A stretch of 51,088 nt of DNA. Source: Anaerococcus pacaensis 9403502 (lineage in GTDB: Bacteria > Bacillota > Clostridia > Tissierellales > Peptoniphilaceae). A model generated the notes under the pieces. The model did no database searches and was not told the origin of the DNA. It saw nothing but the letters and a program-made list of their open reading frames with translations. The position numbers and the translations under genes were made by a program. The stretch is taken from NCBI GenBank assembly GCA_000308255.3, contig HG326664.1, positions 125,131-176,218 of the forward strand, written 5' to 3'. Positions 26,449 to 38,785 of the stretch are shown piece after piece; the first letter of the stretch is position 1, and each line of letters opens with the position of its first letter.

Positions 26449-26457
26449 CGTATCTCC

Positions 26458-27060
26458 TTAGTTTAAAAATGGATTGTTTGCAAATTCAAATCCAATAGTT
26501 GTATTTGAGTTGTGGCCTGGATAAACCTTGGTATCAGGATCTAGGCCAGAAAATTTGTCATTTATAGAATTGATTAGCGTATCATAGTCACCGCCTGGTA
26601 GGTCTGTTCTACCAATGGACATATGAAATAAAGCATCTCCACTAAAAAGCTCATCTCCGATTAGATAAGATATAGAATCTAAGCTATGACCTGGTGTCTC
26701 TAGGACTTTAATATTAAAGTCTGATAAAGTCTCACCATCTTTTAGATAATTATCAATAGGTACTTCTAGATTTGGATAATCAAAGCCTAGATTATAATTT
26801 TTATCATTGGCTATATCTCTAGCCTTTTCACCTGCATACACAGGGACTTTATATAAGTTTTTATAATGAGATAAGCCCAGCACATGGTCAAAGTGAGTAT
26901 GAGTTTGTAGGATGAAGTCTATAGTGATATTATTTTCACTAATATAATCTTCTACTTCATCCGATGCTTCTACTGCATCCACTATAAAGCCATGGCCATT
27001 TTCGCTTACTACATACAAATTAGTTAGCACTGGCCCTAGGGTAAATTTCTTAATTTCCAT
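26458..27060 (-). CDS. MBL-fold hydrolase, glyoxalase II-like (YqgX-type)
   Basis: Small metallo-beta-lactamase-fold hydrolase. The zinc motif QTHTHFDHVLGLSH (HXHXDH, near residue 52) is followed by TPGHSLDSISYLIGD, FSGDALF and VYPGHNSNTTIG, giving the full dinuclear metal site. At 200 residues it lacks the C-terminal helical domain of true glyoxalase II. Firmicutes homologs are annotated hydroxyacylglutathione hydrolase-like; a glutathione substrate is doubtful here. It lies two bases after dtd and nine before aspS. Confidence 0.88.
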   Translation of the reverse strand: MEIKKFTLGPVLTNLYVVSENGHGFIVDAVEASDEVEDYISENNITIDFILQTHTHFDHVLGLSHYKNLYKVPVYAGEKARDIANDKNYNLGFDYPNLEVPIDNYLKDGETLSDFNIKVLETPGHSLDSISYLIGDELFSGDALFHMSIGRTDLPGGDYDTLINSINDKFSGLDPDTKVYPGHNSNTTIGFEFANNPFLN

Positions 27061-27062
27061 TA

Positions 27063-27512
27063 TTAAACTATCCTTTCACTGTCAATTAAAATTGTGACTG
27101 GTCCGTCATTTATGAGGGATACTTCCATATGAGCTTGAAACTTTCCAGTTTCGACATTAAAACCATCTGATTTAAGCTCATCACGAAGCTTTTCATAATA
27201 TTCATTTGCCATCTCAGGCCCAGCAGATTCAGTAAATGATGGCCTATTGCCCTTTCTCACATCCCCGTAGAGGGTAAACTGCGATACTAAAAGGATAGAT
27301 CCACCCACATCCCTAACTGATAGATTCATCTTGCCTTCTTCGTCTTCAAATATTCTTAAATTGCTAATTTTTTTCTTGATGTAAGCTATATCATCAGGTC
27401 CGTCCGTCTCTTTTACTGCGACTAGGACCAAGAGCCCATTATCAATATTTCCGATTATTTCATCATCCACTTTGACTGAAGCTGTGCTTACTTTTTGTAT
27501 TACTGCTCTCAT
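27063..27512 (-). CDS. dtd: D-aminoacyl-tRNA deacylase
   Basis: Removes D-amino acids and glycine mischarged on tRNA. The N-terminus [40 protein letters not shown] and the C-terminal cross-subunit [12 protein letters not shown] are the family signatures. At 149 residues it is normal. It shares one base with rel, in the conserved rel-dtd order known from Bacillus. Confidence 0.96.
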   Translation of the reverse strand: MRAVIQKVSTASVKVDDEIIGNIDNGLLVLVAVKETDGPDDIAYIKKKISNLRIFEDEEGKMNLSVRDVGGSILLVSQFTLYGDVRKGNRPSFTESAGPEMANEYYEKLRDELKSDGFNVETGKFQAHMEVSLINDGPVTILIDSERIV

Positions 27513-29713
27513 TAATTATTAACCCTATATACACTATAAATAACTTTAGATGACTTAAGTTTTGTAATAACATCTTCCAGCTGATTGATGGCATTAACTT
27601 CGACTGATAGGTCAACTATGCCTTCACCTTCGTCAGTCACTCTGGCATTGATTCCAACGATATTGACATTCATAGTCGATAGAACCTTTGTGATTTCATA
27701 TATTACTGATGGAGAGTTTTCAGCTATCACTTGAATTTTTGCCCTAAATTTATCATCCACATCATTTTGCCAGTAGACATCTATGAGTCTTTCTGGTTGA
27801 TGGTTGTTTATGATATTTGGACAAGACTTGGTGTGGACTGATATGCCGTTACCCTTGGTGATGAAACCCACAATAGGGTCTCCTGGTACCGGTGTACAGC
27901 ACTTGGCAAATTTGACTTCGATTTCATCCTCGAGATCAGCCACTTTTACCTCACCCTTGCTCGATGTCTTTAAAGGCCTATTTATAACTTCAATAGGCTT
28001 ATCTAAAGGTATTTCTTTCTTCTCTTCTTCCTTCTTTTGAAGTTCTCTTTCTTTTTTTATTAATTTTTGTATAACCTGTTCACTAGTTATTTTACCGTAA
28101 CCAACAGAAGCATACATTTCATCTTCAGTTGGAAAACCTAAATCATTGGCTATTTCAGCAATCCACTCATCCTTTAAGAGGGCCTTATAGCCTGTCCTTT
28201 GCTTTTTAATGTCTCTAATGATTTGGTTTTTGCCAATTTCAATGTTCTCTTCTTTGCCAGTGCGTTTAAAAAATTGCTTTATTTTATTTTTGGCTTGGTT
28301 ACTTTGAACTATCTTTAGCCAATCGCGGCTAGGTCCTGATGAGTTTTTAGATGTGAGTATCTCAACGACATCACCAGTCTTAAGCTTGGTAGTAAGTGGA
28401 ACTATAGATCCATTTACCTTTGCTCCTATACATTTATTCCCCACTTCAGTGTGGACCTTGTAGGCAAAGTCGATTGTACATGAGCCTAGAGGCAGAGAGT
28501 ATATCTCGCCTACTGGTGAATAAACATAAATTTCTCTAGAGAAAAAGTCTGTTTTTAGAGTTTCCATAAACTCCCTGCTGTCTTCATCAGCCCCGCCTTC
28601 TTGCTGCCATTCCATGATGCGGCGCAAAAATTCCATGGCATCATCAAAGTCAGATCCCTTGTTGTTGCCCTCTTTGTAGCGCCAATGAGCAGCTACCCCG
28701 TATTCACATTCCTTATGCATTTGACGAGTTCTAATTTGAACCTCAAATGGCCTAGAATCTTCACCAAATACTGTGGTATGGAGAGACCTATAGCCGTTTG
28801 GTTTTGGTTGGCCTATATAGTCCTTTATTCTATTTGGTATTGGCCTCCAAAGTGAATGGACCTTGCCGAGGACCTCATAACATTCTGCTATAGTATCAAC
28901 TAGGACTCTTACAGCTGTCAAATCGTATATCTCTTCAAAAACGATATTATTGCGCATCATTTTCTTATAGATAGAGTATAAAGACTTTGGTCTGCCAGAG
29001 ATTTCAAAATTGATTTTCGTTCCCTGTAGGCTCTCTGTGAGGGTTTCTATTATTTTATTAATGTAGGCTTCACGTTCGCGGCGCTTACTAGCTACCATTT
29101 CTGCTAGCTCATAATATTTCTCTGGCTCTAGATACCTAAAGCAAAGATCCTCTAGCTCCCATTTGATTGAATAAATCCCTAGCCTGTGGGCAAGTGGTAC
29201 ATATATTTCAAGTGTTTCTGTAGCTGTTTGGACTTGTTTTTCGCGAGTCTTATATTCAAGTGTCCTCATATTATGTAGCCTATCAGCTAACTTTATAAGG
29301 ACCACTCTCACATCGTTACTCATGGCCATCACCATTTTTCTGATGTTTTCAGCTTGTTTTTCTTCTTTCGAGCTGTAGTTTAAGTTTTTAAGCTTGGTAA
29401 CACCCTCTACTAAGAAGGTAATCTCGCTTCCAAAAACTTCTTCCATCTCATCATATGTAACTTCTGTATCTTCCAACACATCATGCATGAGGCCAGCACA
29501 TATAGTTTGGTCGTCTAGTTTCATTTTTGATAGAGATGAAGCTACTGCTATTGGATGGATGAAGTAATCTTCACCCGAATTTCTCTTTTGGCCTCTGTGG
29601 TGTTCTTCACCAAAATAGTAGGCCTTTTTTATTAAATCTATATCCGCTTGCGGATTGTTATCTAGAATAGTCTCCTCAAATTTGGCATATTCTATATCAA
29701 AATCAGTTGTCAT
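27512..29713 (-). CDS. rel: Bifunctional (p)ppGpp synthetase/hydrolase Rel
   Basis: Stringent-response enzyme. The HD hydrolase domain ([38 protein letters not shown]; residues about 36-160) appears intact. The synthetase domain ([30 protein letters not shown]; about 240-330), TGS (about 395-460) and C-terminal ACT domain (about 660-733) follow. The retained HD residues argue for a bifunctional Rel rather than RelA. At 733 residues it is normal. It starts seven bases after recJ; apt, often between them, is missing. Confidence 0.97.
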   Translation of the reverse strand: MTTDFDIEYAKFEETILDNNPQADIDLIKKAYYFGEEHHRGQKRNSGEDYFIHPIAVASSLSKMKLDDQTICAGLMHDVLEDTEVTYDEMEEVFGSEITFLVEGVTKLKNLNYSSKEEKQAENIRKMVMAMSNDVRVVLIKLADRLHNMRTLEYKTREKQVQTATETLEIYVPLAHRLGIYSIKWELEDLCFRYLEPEKYYELAEMVASKRREREAYINKIIETLTESLQGTKINFEISGRPKSLYSIYKKMMRNNIVFEEIYDLTAVRVLVDTIAECYEVLGKVHSLWRPIPNRIKDYIGQPKPNGYRSLHTTVFGEDSRPFEVQIRTRQMHKECEYGVAAHWRYKEGNNKGSDFDDAMEFLRRIMEWQQEGGADEDSREFMETLKTDFFSREIYVYSPVGEIYSLPLGSCTIDFAYKVHTEVGNKCIGAKVNGSIVPLTTKLKTGDVVEILTSKNSSGPSRDWLKIVQSNQAKNKIKQFFKRTGKEENIEIGKNQIIRDIKKQRTGYKALLKDEWIAEIANDLGFPTEDEMYASVGYGKITSEQVIQKLIKKERELQKKEEEKKEIPLDKPIEVINRPLKTSSKGEVKVADLEDEIEVKFAKCCTPVPGDPIVGFITKGNGISVHTKSCPNIINNHQPERLIDVYWQNDVDDKFRAKIQVIAENSPSVIYEITKVLSTMNVNIVGINARVTDEGEGIVDLSVEVNAINQLEDVITKLKSSKVIYSVYRVNN

Positions 29714-29720
29714 AGCTACC

Positions 29721-31451
29721 TCATCTCATATCAATAAGTCTAAGTTGTAGTGTTCTATTGCCCCTAAATTCATTTATATCTGGGTAATAGACTATATCTA
29801 TCTTAGAACCTATGACATTGTTTCCGTATTTTTCATTCAAATAATTGAAATCATCTAGGGCGTTAAATTTGATGGCATTGATGCTTGTAGAATTTTTTGT
29901 TAGTTTAAGTCTCATAGTCTTTCCATCTTTACCAATCATTTGTAAGTCTGATATTTCTACACCCTTGTCAGCAAAAATTGGTTTTTCAAAATCTTTGCCA
30001 AAAGGCTTTAGCCTATCTAAGCTTTCAGCAAATTCTAGTGATAGTTTTGAAATATCAATTGCTGTATCTATGTTTATGACCTTTTCTTTATCAGCTGGCC
30101 TTAACTTTGCATTTGCATTTAGAAAATCTCTAAGCTCATCAATCATTTCGTATTTGATTGACAAACCACAGGCCATGGGATGGCCACCAAATGATTCTAG
30201 TTTATCAGCAAATTTACTAACCTCAGCATGGATATTGTATGGATCGATTGATCTCCCCGAACCCTTGGCAAGGTCTTCGATGCTCGAGGCTGATAGGATA
30301 ATTGTTGGCCTATAATACTTTTCTTTGATGCGGCCAGCGACTATCCCGCATATAGATTCGTTGATAGATGGTTCAAATACTACTATCACATCATCATTGT
30401 AATATTTATTGGCCTCAACAATTGCAACACACTTCTCAAAGCCTTCTTCAGTAAGTTTCTTACGTTCAGTATTTAAATTTACCAGATTTTTCGCTAGTTC
30501 ATATATCCTATCAATATCTTCTTCCATCAGAAGTTCGATAGCATCTTTGGCACTAGATAGCCTACCTGTAGCATTCATAGTAGGGCCAATGATAAAACCT
30601 AGGGTATATTCATCTATCTCGTTGGTCCAACTAGCCTCATCAAGTATTGCTCGAATCCCCAATTTCTCAGTTTGGTTTAGATACTTTAGGCCCTCGATTA
30701 CAAAGATTCGATTTTCATCGGTAAGTGAAACCATATCACATACTGTGCCCATGGCTACATATTCAAGCAAGCCATATAGGTATTCCATGTCTCCATCTAG
30801 CTTTTGGTATAGGGCGGTAATTAGTTTAAAACATACGCCAGCCCCGCAGAGCTCCTTAAAGGGATAATCTTGGTCGATTCTTTTTGGATTGATAACGTCA
30901 TCGGCATTTGGAAGTTTTTGACTGACCCATTCACCATCATTGATTTTTTCAATCTCATGGTGGTCTGTTACTATTACTTTCATGCCAAGTGATTTTATCA
31001 TCTCGACCTGGTCAAAGCCAGTTATACCGTTATCGCAAGTGATGATTAGTGAAACTCCATCAGCTTTTGCTTTTTCAATCATGCCCTCACTCATACCATA
31101 GCCCTCTTCTACCCTATGAGGGATGTCATAGCTTATGGCATCGTAATAGTAAAGAAGGCCATCTAAGAGGGTCATAACTGAAGCTATCCCATCTTGGTCG
31201 TAGTCGCCAAAGATACGAATTTCTCCACCCTCTTGCATGGTTTTTATGATAAGGTCAATAGCCTTATCCATATCTTTTAGTCTAAAGGGATCGTGTAGCT
31301 TTGATAGATCTGGTCTTACAAACATGTCTACAGTTGATGGATCGGTTATATCACGGTTAGCAAGTATAAGGGCCGTAAGTTTTGTGATTCCATCTATTTT
31401 TAAATTTTCTTTGTAGTTTTCTTTTTTGTTATATATAAACCAATTTGCCAT
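29721..31451 (-). CDS. recJ: Single-strand-specific 5'-3' exonuclease RecJ
   Basis: DHH-family exonuclease acting in RecF-pathway recombination, mismatch and base-excision repair. Motif I is GDYDQDGIASVMTLLDGL (about residue 98), the DHH motif is VTDHHEIE (about 158), and the DHHA1 GGH signature is SFGGHPMACGLSI (about 425). At 576 residues it is complete but lacks the long C-terminal region of the Bacillus enzyme. It opens the recJ-rel-dtd-MBL-aspS run after the yajC terminator. Confidence 0.95.
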   Translation of the reverse strand: MANWFIYNKKENYKENLKIDGITKLTALILANRDITDPSTVDMFVRPDLSKLHDPFRLKDMDKAIDLIIKTMQEGGEIRIFGDYDQDGIASVMTLLDGLLYYYDAISYDIPHRVEEGYGMSEGMIEKAKADGVSLIITCDNGITGFDQVEMIKSLGMKVIVTDHHEIEKINDGEWVSQKLPNADDVINPKRIDQDYPFKELCGAGVCFKLITALYQKLDGDMEYLYGLLEYVAMGTVCDMVSLTDENRIFVIEGLKYLNQTEKLGIRAILDEASWTNEIDEYTLGFIIGPTMNATGRLSSAKDAIELLMEEDIDRIYELAKNLVNLNTERKKLTEEGFEKCVAIVEANKYYNDDVIVVFEPSINESICGIVAGRIKEKYYRPTIILSASSIEDLAKGSGRSIDPYNIHAEVSKFADKLESFGGHPMACGLSIKYEMIDELRDFLNANAKLRPADKEKVINIDTAIDISKLSLEFAESLDRLKPFGKDFEKPIFADKGVEISDLQMIGKDGKTMRLKLTKNSTSINAIKFNALDDFNYLNEKYGNNVIGSKIDIVYYPDINEFRGNRTLQLRLIDMR

Positions 31452-31476
31452 TACTTTTCCCTTTCATATAACTTAA

Positions 31477-31482
31477 ATTATA
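31477..31482 (-). promoter_or_regulatory. Likely -10 of the recJ promoter
   Basis: TATAAT on the minus strand, 25 bases before recJ, in the gap just downstream of the yajC terminator. The -35 region is poor. The position makes sense as a restart for the recJ-rel run. Confidence 0.4.
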
Positions 31483-31504
31483 CTCTTTCTTAATACTTTA
31501 ATAA

Positions 31505-31524
31505 AGAAAAAGGACCATAAGGTC

Positions 31525-31526
<2 letters not shown>
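31505..31526 (-). terminator. Terminator after yajC
   Basis: AGGACC and GGTCCT pair in a 6-bp stem with a TTAT loop, followed by UUUUU on the minus strand. The stem overlaps the yajC stop. It closes the ruvCAB-queA-tgt-yajC run. Confidence 0.82.
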
Positions 31527-33932
<2,406 letters not shown>

Positions 33933-34940
33933 CTATTCCTCGTATACTAAACCATAGTGTTCATAGGCCTTGCGGGTAAGTACTCGCCCTCTAGGTGTCC
34001 TAGATATAAAGCCCATTTGTAGTAAGTATGGCTCATAGACATCCTCTATGGTCACATTTTCAATCCCTGTAGATGCTGCTATGGTATCCACACCCACAGG
34101 GCCTCCGTCAAAGTTTTGATACATAGTCATGATAATTTTCTCATCTTGAGTATCTAAACCCATCTCATCTATCTCAAGTAGTTTGAGTCCTTCCATACTA
34201 GTTTCTAGATCTATAATTGATTCCTTTTCTACTATGGCATAGTCCCTTACTCTTTTTAGAAGTCTATTGGCAATTCTAGGGGTCCCACGACTTCTTTTAG
34301 CTATTTCATAAGCCCCGTCTTCTGTGATTTCAATATTTAAAATATTTGCTGATCTCTTAATAATCGTAGTAAGGTCATTAGCATTATAAAGGCTGAGTGA
34401 AAGCAATACACCAAATCTATCACGAAGAGGTGCTGATAGTTGTCCTGCACGAGTTGTCGCCCCTATTAGGGTAAATCTTTCTAAATCAATTCTAATAGAC
34501 TGGGCATTTGGACCCTTGCCTACGATTATATCTAGAACAAAGTCTTCCATAGCTGAATATAAGATTTCTTCTACAGAACGATTTATCCTATGGATCTCAT
34601 CAATAAAAAGTACATCCCCATGTTGGAGATTAGTAAGAATTGACGCTAAATCTGATGGGCGCTCTATAGCTGGTCCACTGGTCACTCGGAGATTTACCCC
34701 TAATTCATTGGCTATAATAGAAGATAGGGTGGTTTTACCAAGGCCTGGAGGTCCTTGGAGAAGCACATGGTCTAAGGGCTCGTTTCTAGAAATGGATGAC
34801 TTGATAAAGATATCAAGTTTTTCCTTGACCTTATCTTGGCCGATATATTCATTTAGCCATTTAGGCCTGATTGAGTTTTCGTTCGTAAGGTCTTCTTTTA
34901 ATTCGTTAGATCCCACTATTCTTTCATTTTCATCGTACAT
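33933..34940 (-). CDS. ruvB: Holliday junction helicase RuvB
   Basis: Hexameric AAA+ motor of RuvAB branch migration. Walker [16 protein letters not shown] (about residue 63), Walker [12 protein letters not shown], sensor 1 [20 protein letters not shown] and the C-terminal winged helix are present. At 335 residues it is full length. It follows ruvA by eight bases, in the order ruvC-ruvA-ruvB. Confidence 0.98.
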   Translation of the reverse strand: MYDENERIVGSNELKEDLTNENSIRPKWLNEYIGQDKVKEKLDIFIKSSISRNEPLDHVLLQGPPGLGKTTLSSIIANELGVNLRVTSGPAIERPSDLASILTNLQHGDVLFIDEIHRINRSVEEILYSAMEDFVLDIIVGKGPNAQSIRIDLERFTLIGATTRAGQLSAPLRDRFGVLLSLSLYNANDLTTIIKRSANILNIEITEDGAYEIAKRSRGTPRIANRLLKRVRDYAIVEKESIIDLETSMEGLKLLEIDEMGLDTQDEKIIMTMYQNFDGGPVGVDTIAASTGIENVTIEDVYEPYLLQMGFISRTPRGRVLTRKAYEHYGLVYEE

Positions 34941-34948
34941 ATTATCAC

Positions 34949-35536
34949 CTAGATAAGTCTTTTGATAGCTTCACGGACTAAGTCTTCTATTGGTAAGTTC
35001 ATATCTTTTAGCTCAAGCATCACATTGTTGATATCATTTTGAGCATAACCAAGATTTACTAGAGCTTCTTTGGCTACTTCAAAGTCTTCTGATTGGGCAA
35101 AATCTACTTGAGGACGAGAGCTTGTAGCAATAGGCATCTCTTTTACCTTATCCATAAGTTCAAGTATTATCCTAGAAGCAGTCTTTTTTCCTATGCCTTT
35201 GGCCTTGGTAAGCATATCTATGTCATTATTTACTATAGCTATTTTCACATCCTCTACTCCAAGAGAAGAAAGAATTCCCAAAGCATTTTTGGGACCAATT
35301 GATGATACAGTTGTGAGTAATAAGAACATCTCTAGCTCATCTCTTGAATAAAATCCGTATAGACTCATATCATCTTCTCTGACCTGTAGGGATGTGTAGA
35401 TTTTATATTCATTATTTAATTCGATTAAGGCAAGGGTTGATAAGGAGCTTTTTACTAAGTATCCGATATTGTTATTTTCAATTACAAAAGCATCTTCATC
35501 TATGGCCCTGATATCGCCTATAATATATGAAATCAT
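34949..35536 (-). CDS. ruvA: Holliday junction-binding protein RuvA
   Basis: Tetrameric junction-recognition partner of RuvB. An N-terminal OB fold ([20 protein letters not shown], then [11 protein letters not shown]), tandem helix-hairpin-helix motifs ([27 protein letters not shown]) and the C-terminal RuvB-binding domain III ([17 protein letters not shown]) are seen. At 195 residues it is normal. It shares one base with ruvC. Confidence 0.97.
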   Translation of the reverse strand: MISYIIGDIRAIDEDAFVIENNNIGYLVKSSLSTLALIELNNEYKIYTSLQVREDDMSLYGFYSRDELEMFLLLTTVSSIGPKNALGILSSLGVEDVKIAIVNNDIDMLTKAKGIGKKTASRIILELMDKVKEMPIATSSRPQVDFAQSEDFEVAKEALVNLGYAQNDINNVMLELKDMNLPIEDLVREAIKRLI

Positions 35537-36030
35537 CAGTTCATCCTAAAGTTTTCTTTAAAGCGCTGACTTAGGGCATGGCAGAGAGCGACAGCTAAGG
35601 CATCTGCAGCATCGTCAGGCTTGGGTATTTCTTTTAAATTTAATAGGGTAGTTACAGTTTTTTGCATTTGAGTCTTACTTGCCCTACCAAAGCCTGTGAT
35701 GGCTTGTTTTATCTGTAGGGGTGTGTACTCATAGATTGGCAAGCTATTAGACTCAGCACAAAGGATTTGTATACCTCTAGCATGGCCAACAGTAATAGCA
35801 GTCTTTACATTTTGATTAAAAAACAGCTCCTCTATTGCAAACTCATCCGGCTGATATTCTTTAATAATCTCATCTAGATTGTCATATAAAATCTTTAGTC
35901 TAGCAGGAGTAGGAGTGCTTGCACTGGTCGTAACTACACCATTTTCTAATACTTTAACCTTATTATTGCTAAATTCAACCAGGCCATAACCCATGATGGC
36001 TATCCCTGGATCTATTCCTAAAATTATCAT
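35536..36030 (-). CDS. ruvC: Holliday junction resolvase RuvC
   Basis: RNase H-fold endonuclease that resolves Holliday junctions. Catalytic acidic residues lie in MIILGIDPGIAIMGYGLVEF, FAIEELFFNQNVKTAI and the C-terminal DDAADALAVALCH. At 164 residues it is normal. It starts 13 bases after the U run of a terminator, with no promoter visible in between, so read-through or an upstream internal promoter is implied. Confidence 0.97.
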   Translation of the reverse strand: MIILGIDPGIAIMGYGLVEFSNNKVKVLENGVVTTSASTPTPARLKILYDNLDEIIKEYQPDEFAIEELFFNQNVKTAITVGHARGIQILCAESNSLPIYEYTPLQIKQAITGFGRASKTQMQKTVTTLLNLKEIPKPDDAADALAVALCHALSQRFKENFRMN

Positions 36031-36043
36031 TATTCTTCCATTT

Positions 36044-36066
36044 AAAAAGAGCTTTGTTAAAGCTCT
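36044..36066 (-). terminator. Terminator between the 238-residue unknown and ruvC
   Basis: AGAGCTTT and AAAGCTCT pair in a perfect 8-bp stem with a 3-base loop and five U on the minus strand. It overlaps the stop codon of the unknown gene. Confidence 0.82.
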
Positions 36067-36781
36067 ATTGATATCTTTCTAATACTTCTCTTACAAGCCC
36101 CCTGTAGTAGTACTCTGCGTAAACATCTACTATAGATTTATATAGGTATGATAGAGATTTTTCGTATATTTTCTTGGTTTGGTTGATTGTAATATCTTCT
36201 GTGTAAATATAATTAGTATCAAATCTTAGTTGTTTATGAGTCGATTTATCGATTGTGTATACTTTAGATTTGATTTTCATATCGCAGTATCTACCCATAT
36301 TTTTTTTAAGGTTTGATACTAGTTCTTTGTCAGAATATATATTATCCTTAAAGTCTTCTCCAATTTCTATAACTTTTGAATCAGACCTAAAGTTATTTAA
36401 AAACACTGTATCCATCAAATAGCTTACACCATATTCTTCGATTAGTAAAAACTCCAATTTATCAATCATGGCCTTATCACGAAAGGCTCTGTATTGGGCC
36501 TTCACAGATATGAGATATTCATATCTATTGATATCATTTGTTATTAGAGCTTCTAAGTTGTCTATAATCTGGTCTATATTTGATAAGTCCCAAAAATACT
36601 TTTTTAGATTTTTCATCACATAATCTTTGACATAAAAATCATTTTTGGAAAATTTTACAAAATTTTTATCATACAATAAAGACATAAGGGTGTTTAGTGA
36701 ATATATATCTTCATTTATCAAAAAATTGTATTCAAGTTTTTCAATTATAGGATATTGTTCATTAACCTGTTGTGCCTTCAT
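36065..36781 (-). CDS. Unknown 238-residue protein sharing a motif with 44869-45414
   Basis: I do not recognise this family. The protein is soluble-looking, rich in Lys, Tyr, Asp and Ile, with no signal peptide, transmembrane helix or nucleotide-binding motif; most of it looks helical. Residues 84-112 align without gaps to residues 85-113 of the unknown protein at 44869-45414, with 10 of 29 identical, centred on DKAXI--LE. GAGGT (nine bases before the ATG) supports the start. It is a single gene bounded by a weak hairpin upstream (36876-36909) and a good terminator downstream, so it appears to be its own transcription unit. Confidence 0.8.
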   Translation of the reverse strand: MKAQQVNEQYPIIEKLEYNFLINEDIYSLNTLMSLLYDKNFVKFSKNDFYVKDYVMKNLKKYFWDLSNIDQIIDNLEALITNDINRYEYLISVKAQYRAFRDKAMIDKLEFLLIEEYGVSYLMDTVFLNNFRSDSKVIEIGEDFKDNIYSDKELVSNLKKNMGRYCDMKIKSKVYTIDKSTHKQLRFDTNYIYTEDITINQTKKIYEKSLSYLYKSIVDVYAEYYYRGLVREVLERYQ

Positions 36782-36875
36782 CGTTTTAGTACCTCGTTAT
36801 ACTATTCTAACATATATACCGATATAATTATTTAGATATATTTATCGCAAAAATAAATAAAGCTAAATTAATAGT

Positions 36876-36909
36876 AAAAATATACATCATCATCTAATTT
36901 ATGTATATT
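36876..36909 (-). terminator. Weak AT-only hairpin after the HAD phosphatase gene
   Basis: AATATACAT and ATGTATATT pair in a 9-bp stem with a 13-base loop, followed by three to five U on the minus strand. It is the only structure I see in the 184-base gap 36782-36965, which is otherwise AT-rich and holds no open frame. Confidence 0.4.
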
Positions 36910-36965
36910 AGACTAGGAATTTAGCCCATAAGTTTTTTAAAATAAAATTTTATTCATCGAAATTT

Positions 36966-37709
36966 TTAGAACTTTTTAAAATTGACTTTTAAATCACTCA
37001 ATTTAAAACTATAGTTCACATCTTTTCTTTCGATATCTATAATTGTCTTTGCTCTTAGGTCATCATCATTTGATAATTTTTCTATCAATTCATAGGAAGG
37101 ATTGATGGCATGTGGGTGACCTACTAATTGAAACATTGTTATATCGCCATTTGTATCTCCATATGCATATGAATTATCTAAGTCTAGGTCATACCTTTCA
37201 GTGAGATCTAGGACTGCAGAAAGCTTGCTCCTACCATCCCACATAGGTGTGACCTTGCCGATAAATTTATTATTTTCATCAAACTTATACCTAGTAGCAA
37301 TAGATTCATCAGCTCCATATATGTGGGCGAACTGGTCTACAAGAAATTCTGGTGAACCTGATATAAAGAAAATCCTATGGCCGTGGTCTTTGTGAAATTC
37401 CACAGCTTTACGAGTTATCATATATACCTTGTTTTTGTTTTGCTCTATTACTATATCTGAGTATTTATCTATTGTTTCTCTATCCATGCCAACTAATTTT
37501 TGTTGATAGACTAAAGAAGCCTTGTCCAGATAATCTTCATAGGCACCTAGCCTATTTTGATATTTCTCATATAGGGGGCCAATTTCATCTCTCCAAGTGT
37601 CTTCTGATAGAACTTTATCAGCAGTTAGGAGCAAGAAGTGCTCGATAAGCAATGAATTTCTAAAAAGTGTACCGTCAATATCGAAAAAAGCTGCTATATC
37701 TTTTGCCAT
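36966..37709 (-). CDS. HAD-IB family phosphatase (SerB-like)
   Basis: Haloacid dehalogenase-superfamily hydrolase of the phosphoserine phosphatase-like subfamily IB. Motif I is AAFFDIDGTLFR (residues 6-17), motif II ISGSPEFLVDQF (about 125) and motif III/IV YAYGDTNGDITMF (about 190), all with catalytic residues. A helical cap lies between motifs I and II. At 247 residues it matches HAD-IB proteins such as YfhB/CicA-like enzymes. The substrate is unknown; phosphoserine is only one option. It follows the basic-tailed membrane protein by two bases. Confidence 0.88.
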   Translation of the reverse strand: MAKDIAAFFDIDGTLFRNSLLIEHFLLLTADKVLSEDTWRDEIGPLYEKYQNRLGAYEDYLDKASLVYQQKLVGMDRETIDKYSDIVIEQNKNKVYMITRKAVEFHKDHGHRIFFISGSPEFLVDQFAHIYGADESIATRYKFDENNKFIGKVTPMWDGRSKLSAVLDLTERYDLDLDNSYAYGDTNGDITMFQLVGHPHAINPSYELIEKLSNDDDLRAKTIIDIERKDVNYSFKLSDLKVNFKKF

Positions 37710-37711
37710 AA

Positions 37712-38299
37712 TTAATTCTCACTATCGGATTCAAATGTCATTTTTTCAATTTCGTAGTTATCAATCCTACTTGCTTTTACTTTTTTTGTATCAGAAGATA
37801 TTTTGCTGGTGTAGTATTTGCTTGGATTTTCATCTTTTATACTAGACCTTGTAGGTTTTTTAGCTACTCGAACTTTTGATGGAGTTTTTTCTTTAATAGT
37901 CCCTACTTCTCTAACCTCACCTACTTCACGAATTTTCTTCTTTGACCTACTTTTCTTTTGTGCCCTTGGAGTACTAGCTTCCATTGTTCTAGTATTTTTT
38001 CTAATAGAGCTAATAAGATCTAAGATTATACAGGTAAATATTCCCACGAGGGCTGCACTACCTATAAAGATAGCTATCCAGGCAAGATCTAAGCCTCTTT
38101 TTGTTGTAAAATCCTGAAATGCTGTGTAAAGGACAAACAAAGCTCCAAAACCCAAAAAGAGTGATGGGATATATTTAATAAATTTTCTTTTTGTTAATAG
38201 ATGAATAAGGATTACGATTACAATATTCATCAATACCACTATTGGCAGGATATTTAACTTGGACGAATGGTCCGTTATTAGATTTATTAAACCTGTCAT
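37712..38299 (-). CDS. Membrane protein with three helices and a basic tail
   Basis: I do not recognise the family. Three hydrophobic segments (about residues 16-35, 42-62 and 72-97) are followed by a hydrophilic, Lys/Arg/Ser-rich tail of about 95 residues, including KKSRSKKKIREVGEVREVG with a short REVGEV repeat. The tail is probably cytoplasmic and disordered and could bind nucleic acid or acidic lipid; this is inference. It lies nine bases after the YfcE-type phosphoesterase gene and just before the HAD phosphatase gene, so the three are probably cotranscribed. Confidence 0.75.
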   Translation of the reverse strand: MTGLINLITDHSSKLNILPIVVLMNIVIVILIHLLTKRKFIKYIPSLFLGFGALFVLYTAFQDFTTKRGLDLAWIAIFIGSAALVGIFTCIILDLISSIRKNTRTMEASTPRAQKKSRSKKKIREVGEVREVGTIKEKTPSKVRVAKKPTRSSIKDENPSKYYTSKISSDTKKVKASRIDNYEIEKMTFESDSEN

Positions 38300-38308
38300 G
38301 GGCCCTCC

Positions 38309-38785
38309 TTATTCAAGGTTAATTCTCTCGAGAGTATACTTACCATCTGCTATATCCATTATCATAAATCCTGGGTTATTATCTCTTGGTAGGCTTATTG
38401 ATCCAGGATTGAGGATGGTAATACCATCTATCTCTTCGTTTTTATATATATGGGTGTGGCCGTGGATAGCTATATCACAATTATTGTCTTTGGCCTTAAG
38501 TAACAATTCGTGCGCATCACCATAGACATCGTAACGATGGCCATGGGTTAAGAATATCTTTACCCCATCTTTATCTATCACTTTATCATATGATTCATTG
38601 GTGTAATAGTCATTGTTACCTTTGACTACATGATAAGAAATATTAGTTTCATAAGCTATGTTTATGCAATCTTCTACCCCGTCACCAGCATGGATCATTA
38701 GATCAATGTCATCGTGGCTAAGTATATAGTCACTTATAGGACCATAGTGGCCATGGGTATCGCTAGTGATAAGTATTCTAGTCAT
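38309..38785 (-). CDS. YfcE/MJ0936-type metallophosphoesterase
   Basis: Small calcineurin-like phosphodiesterase. The five metal motifs are visible: SDTHGH, HAGDGVED, KGNNDYY, THGHRYDVYG and HGHTHIYK, ending in NPGSISLPR. At 158 residues it matches the YfcE family, broad-specificity phosphodiesterases with no settled natural substrate. It overlaps rdgB by eight bases, a pairing common in Firmicutes. Confidence 0.92.
   Translation of the reverse strand: MTRILITSDTHGHYGPISDYILSHDDIDLMIHAGDGVEDCINIAYETNISYHVVKGNNDYYTNESYDKVIDKDGVKIFLTHGHRYDVYGDAHELLLKAKDNNCDIAIHGHTHIYKNEEIDGITILNPGSISLPRDNNPGFMIMDIADGKYTLERINLE

Noticed and set aside
29845..30315. 156-codon plus-strand open frame in recJ
   Set aside because: It is wholly within a well-supported gene, has no ribosome binding site and encodes a low-complexity Ser/Leu-rich product typical of reverse-complement shadows.
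34516..34956. 146-codon plus-strand open frame in ruvB
   Set aside because: Antisense to conserved RuvB motifs, with no supporting signals.
36782..36965. Small RNA or tRNA in the 184-base gap
   Set aside because: AT-rich with only a weak hairpin; no cloverleaf, promoter or conserved element recognised.
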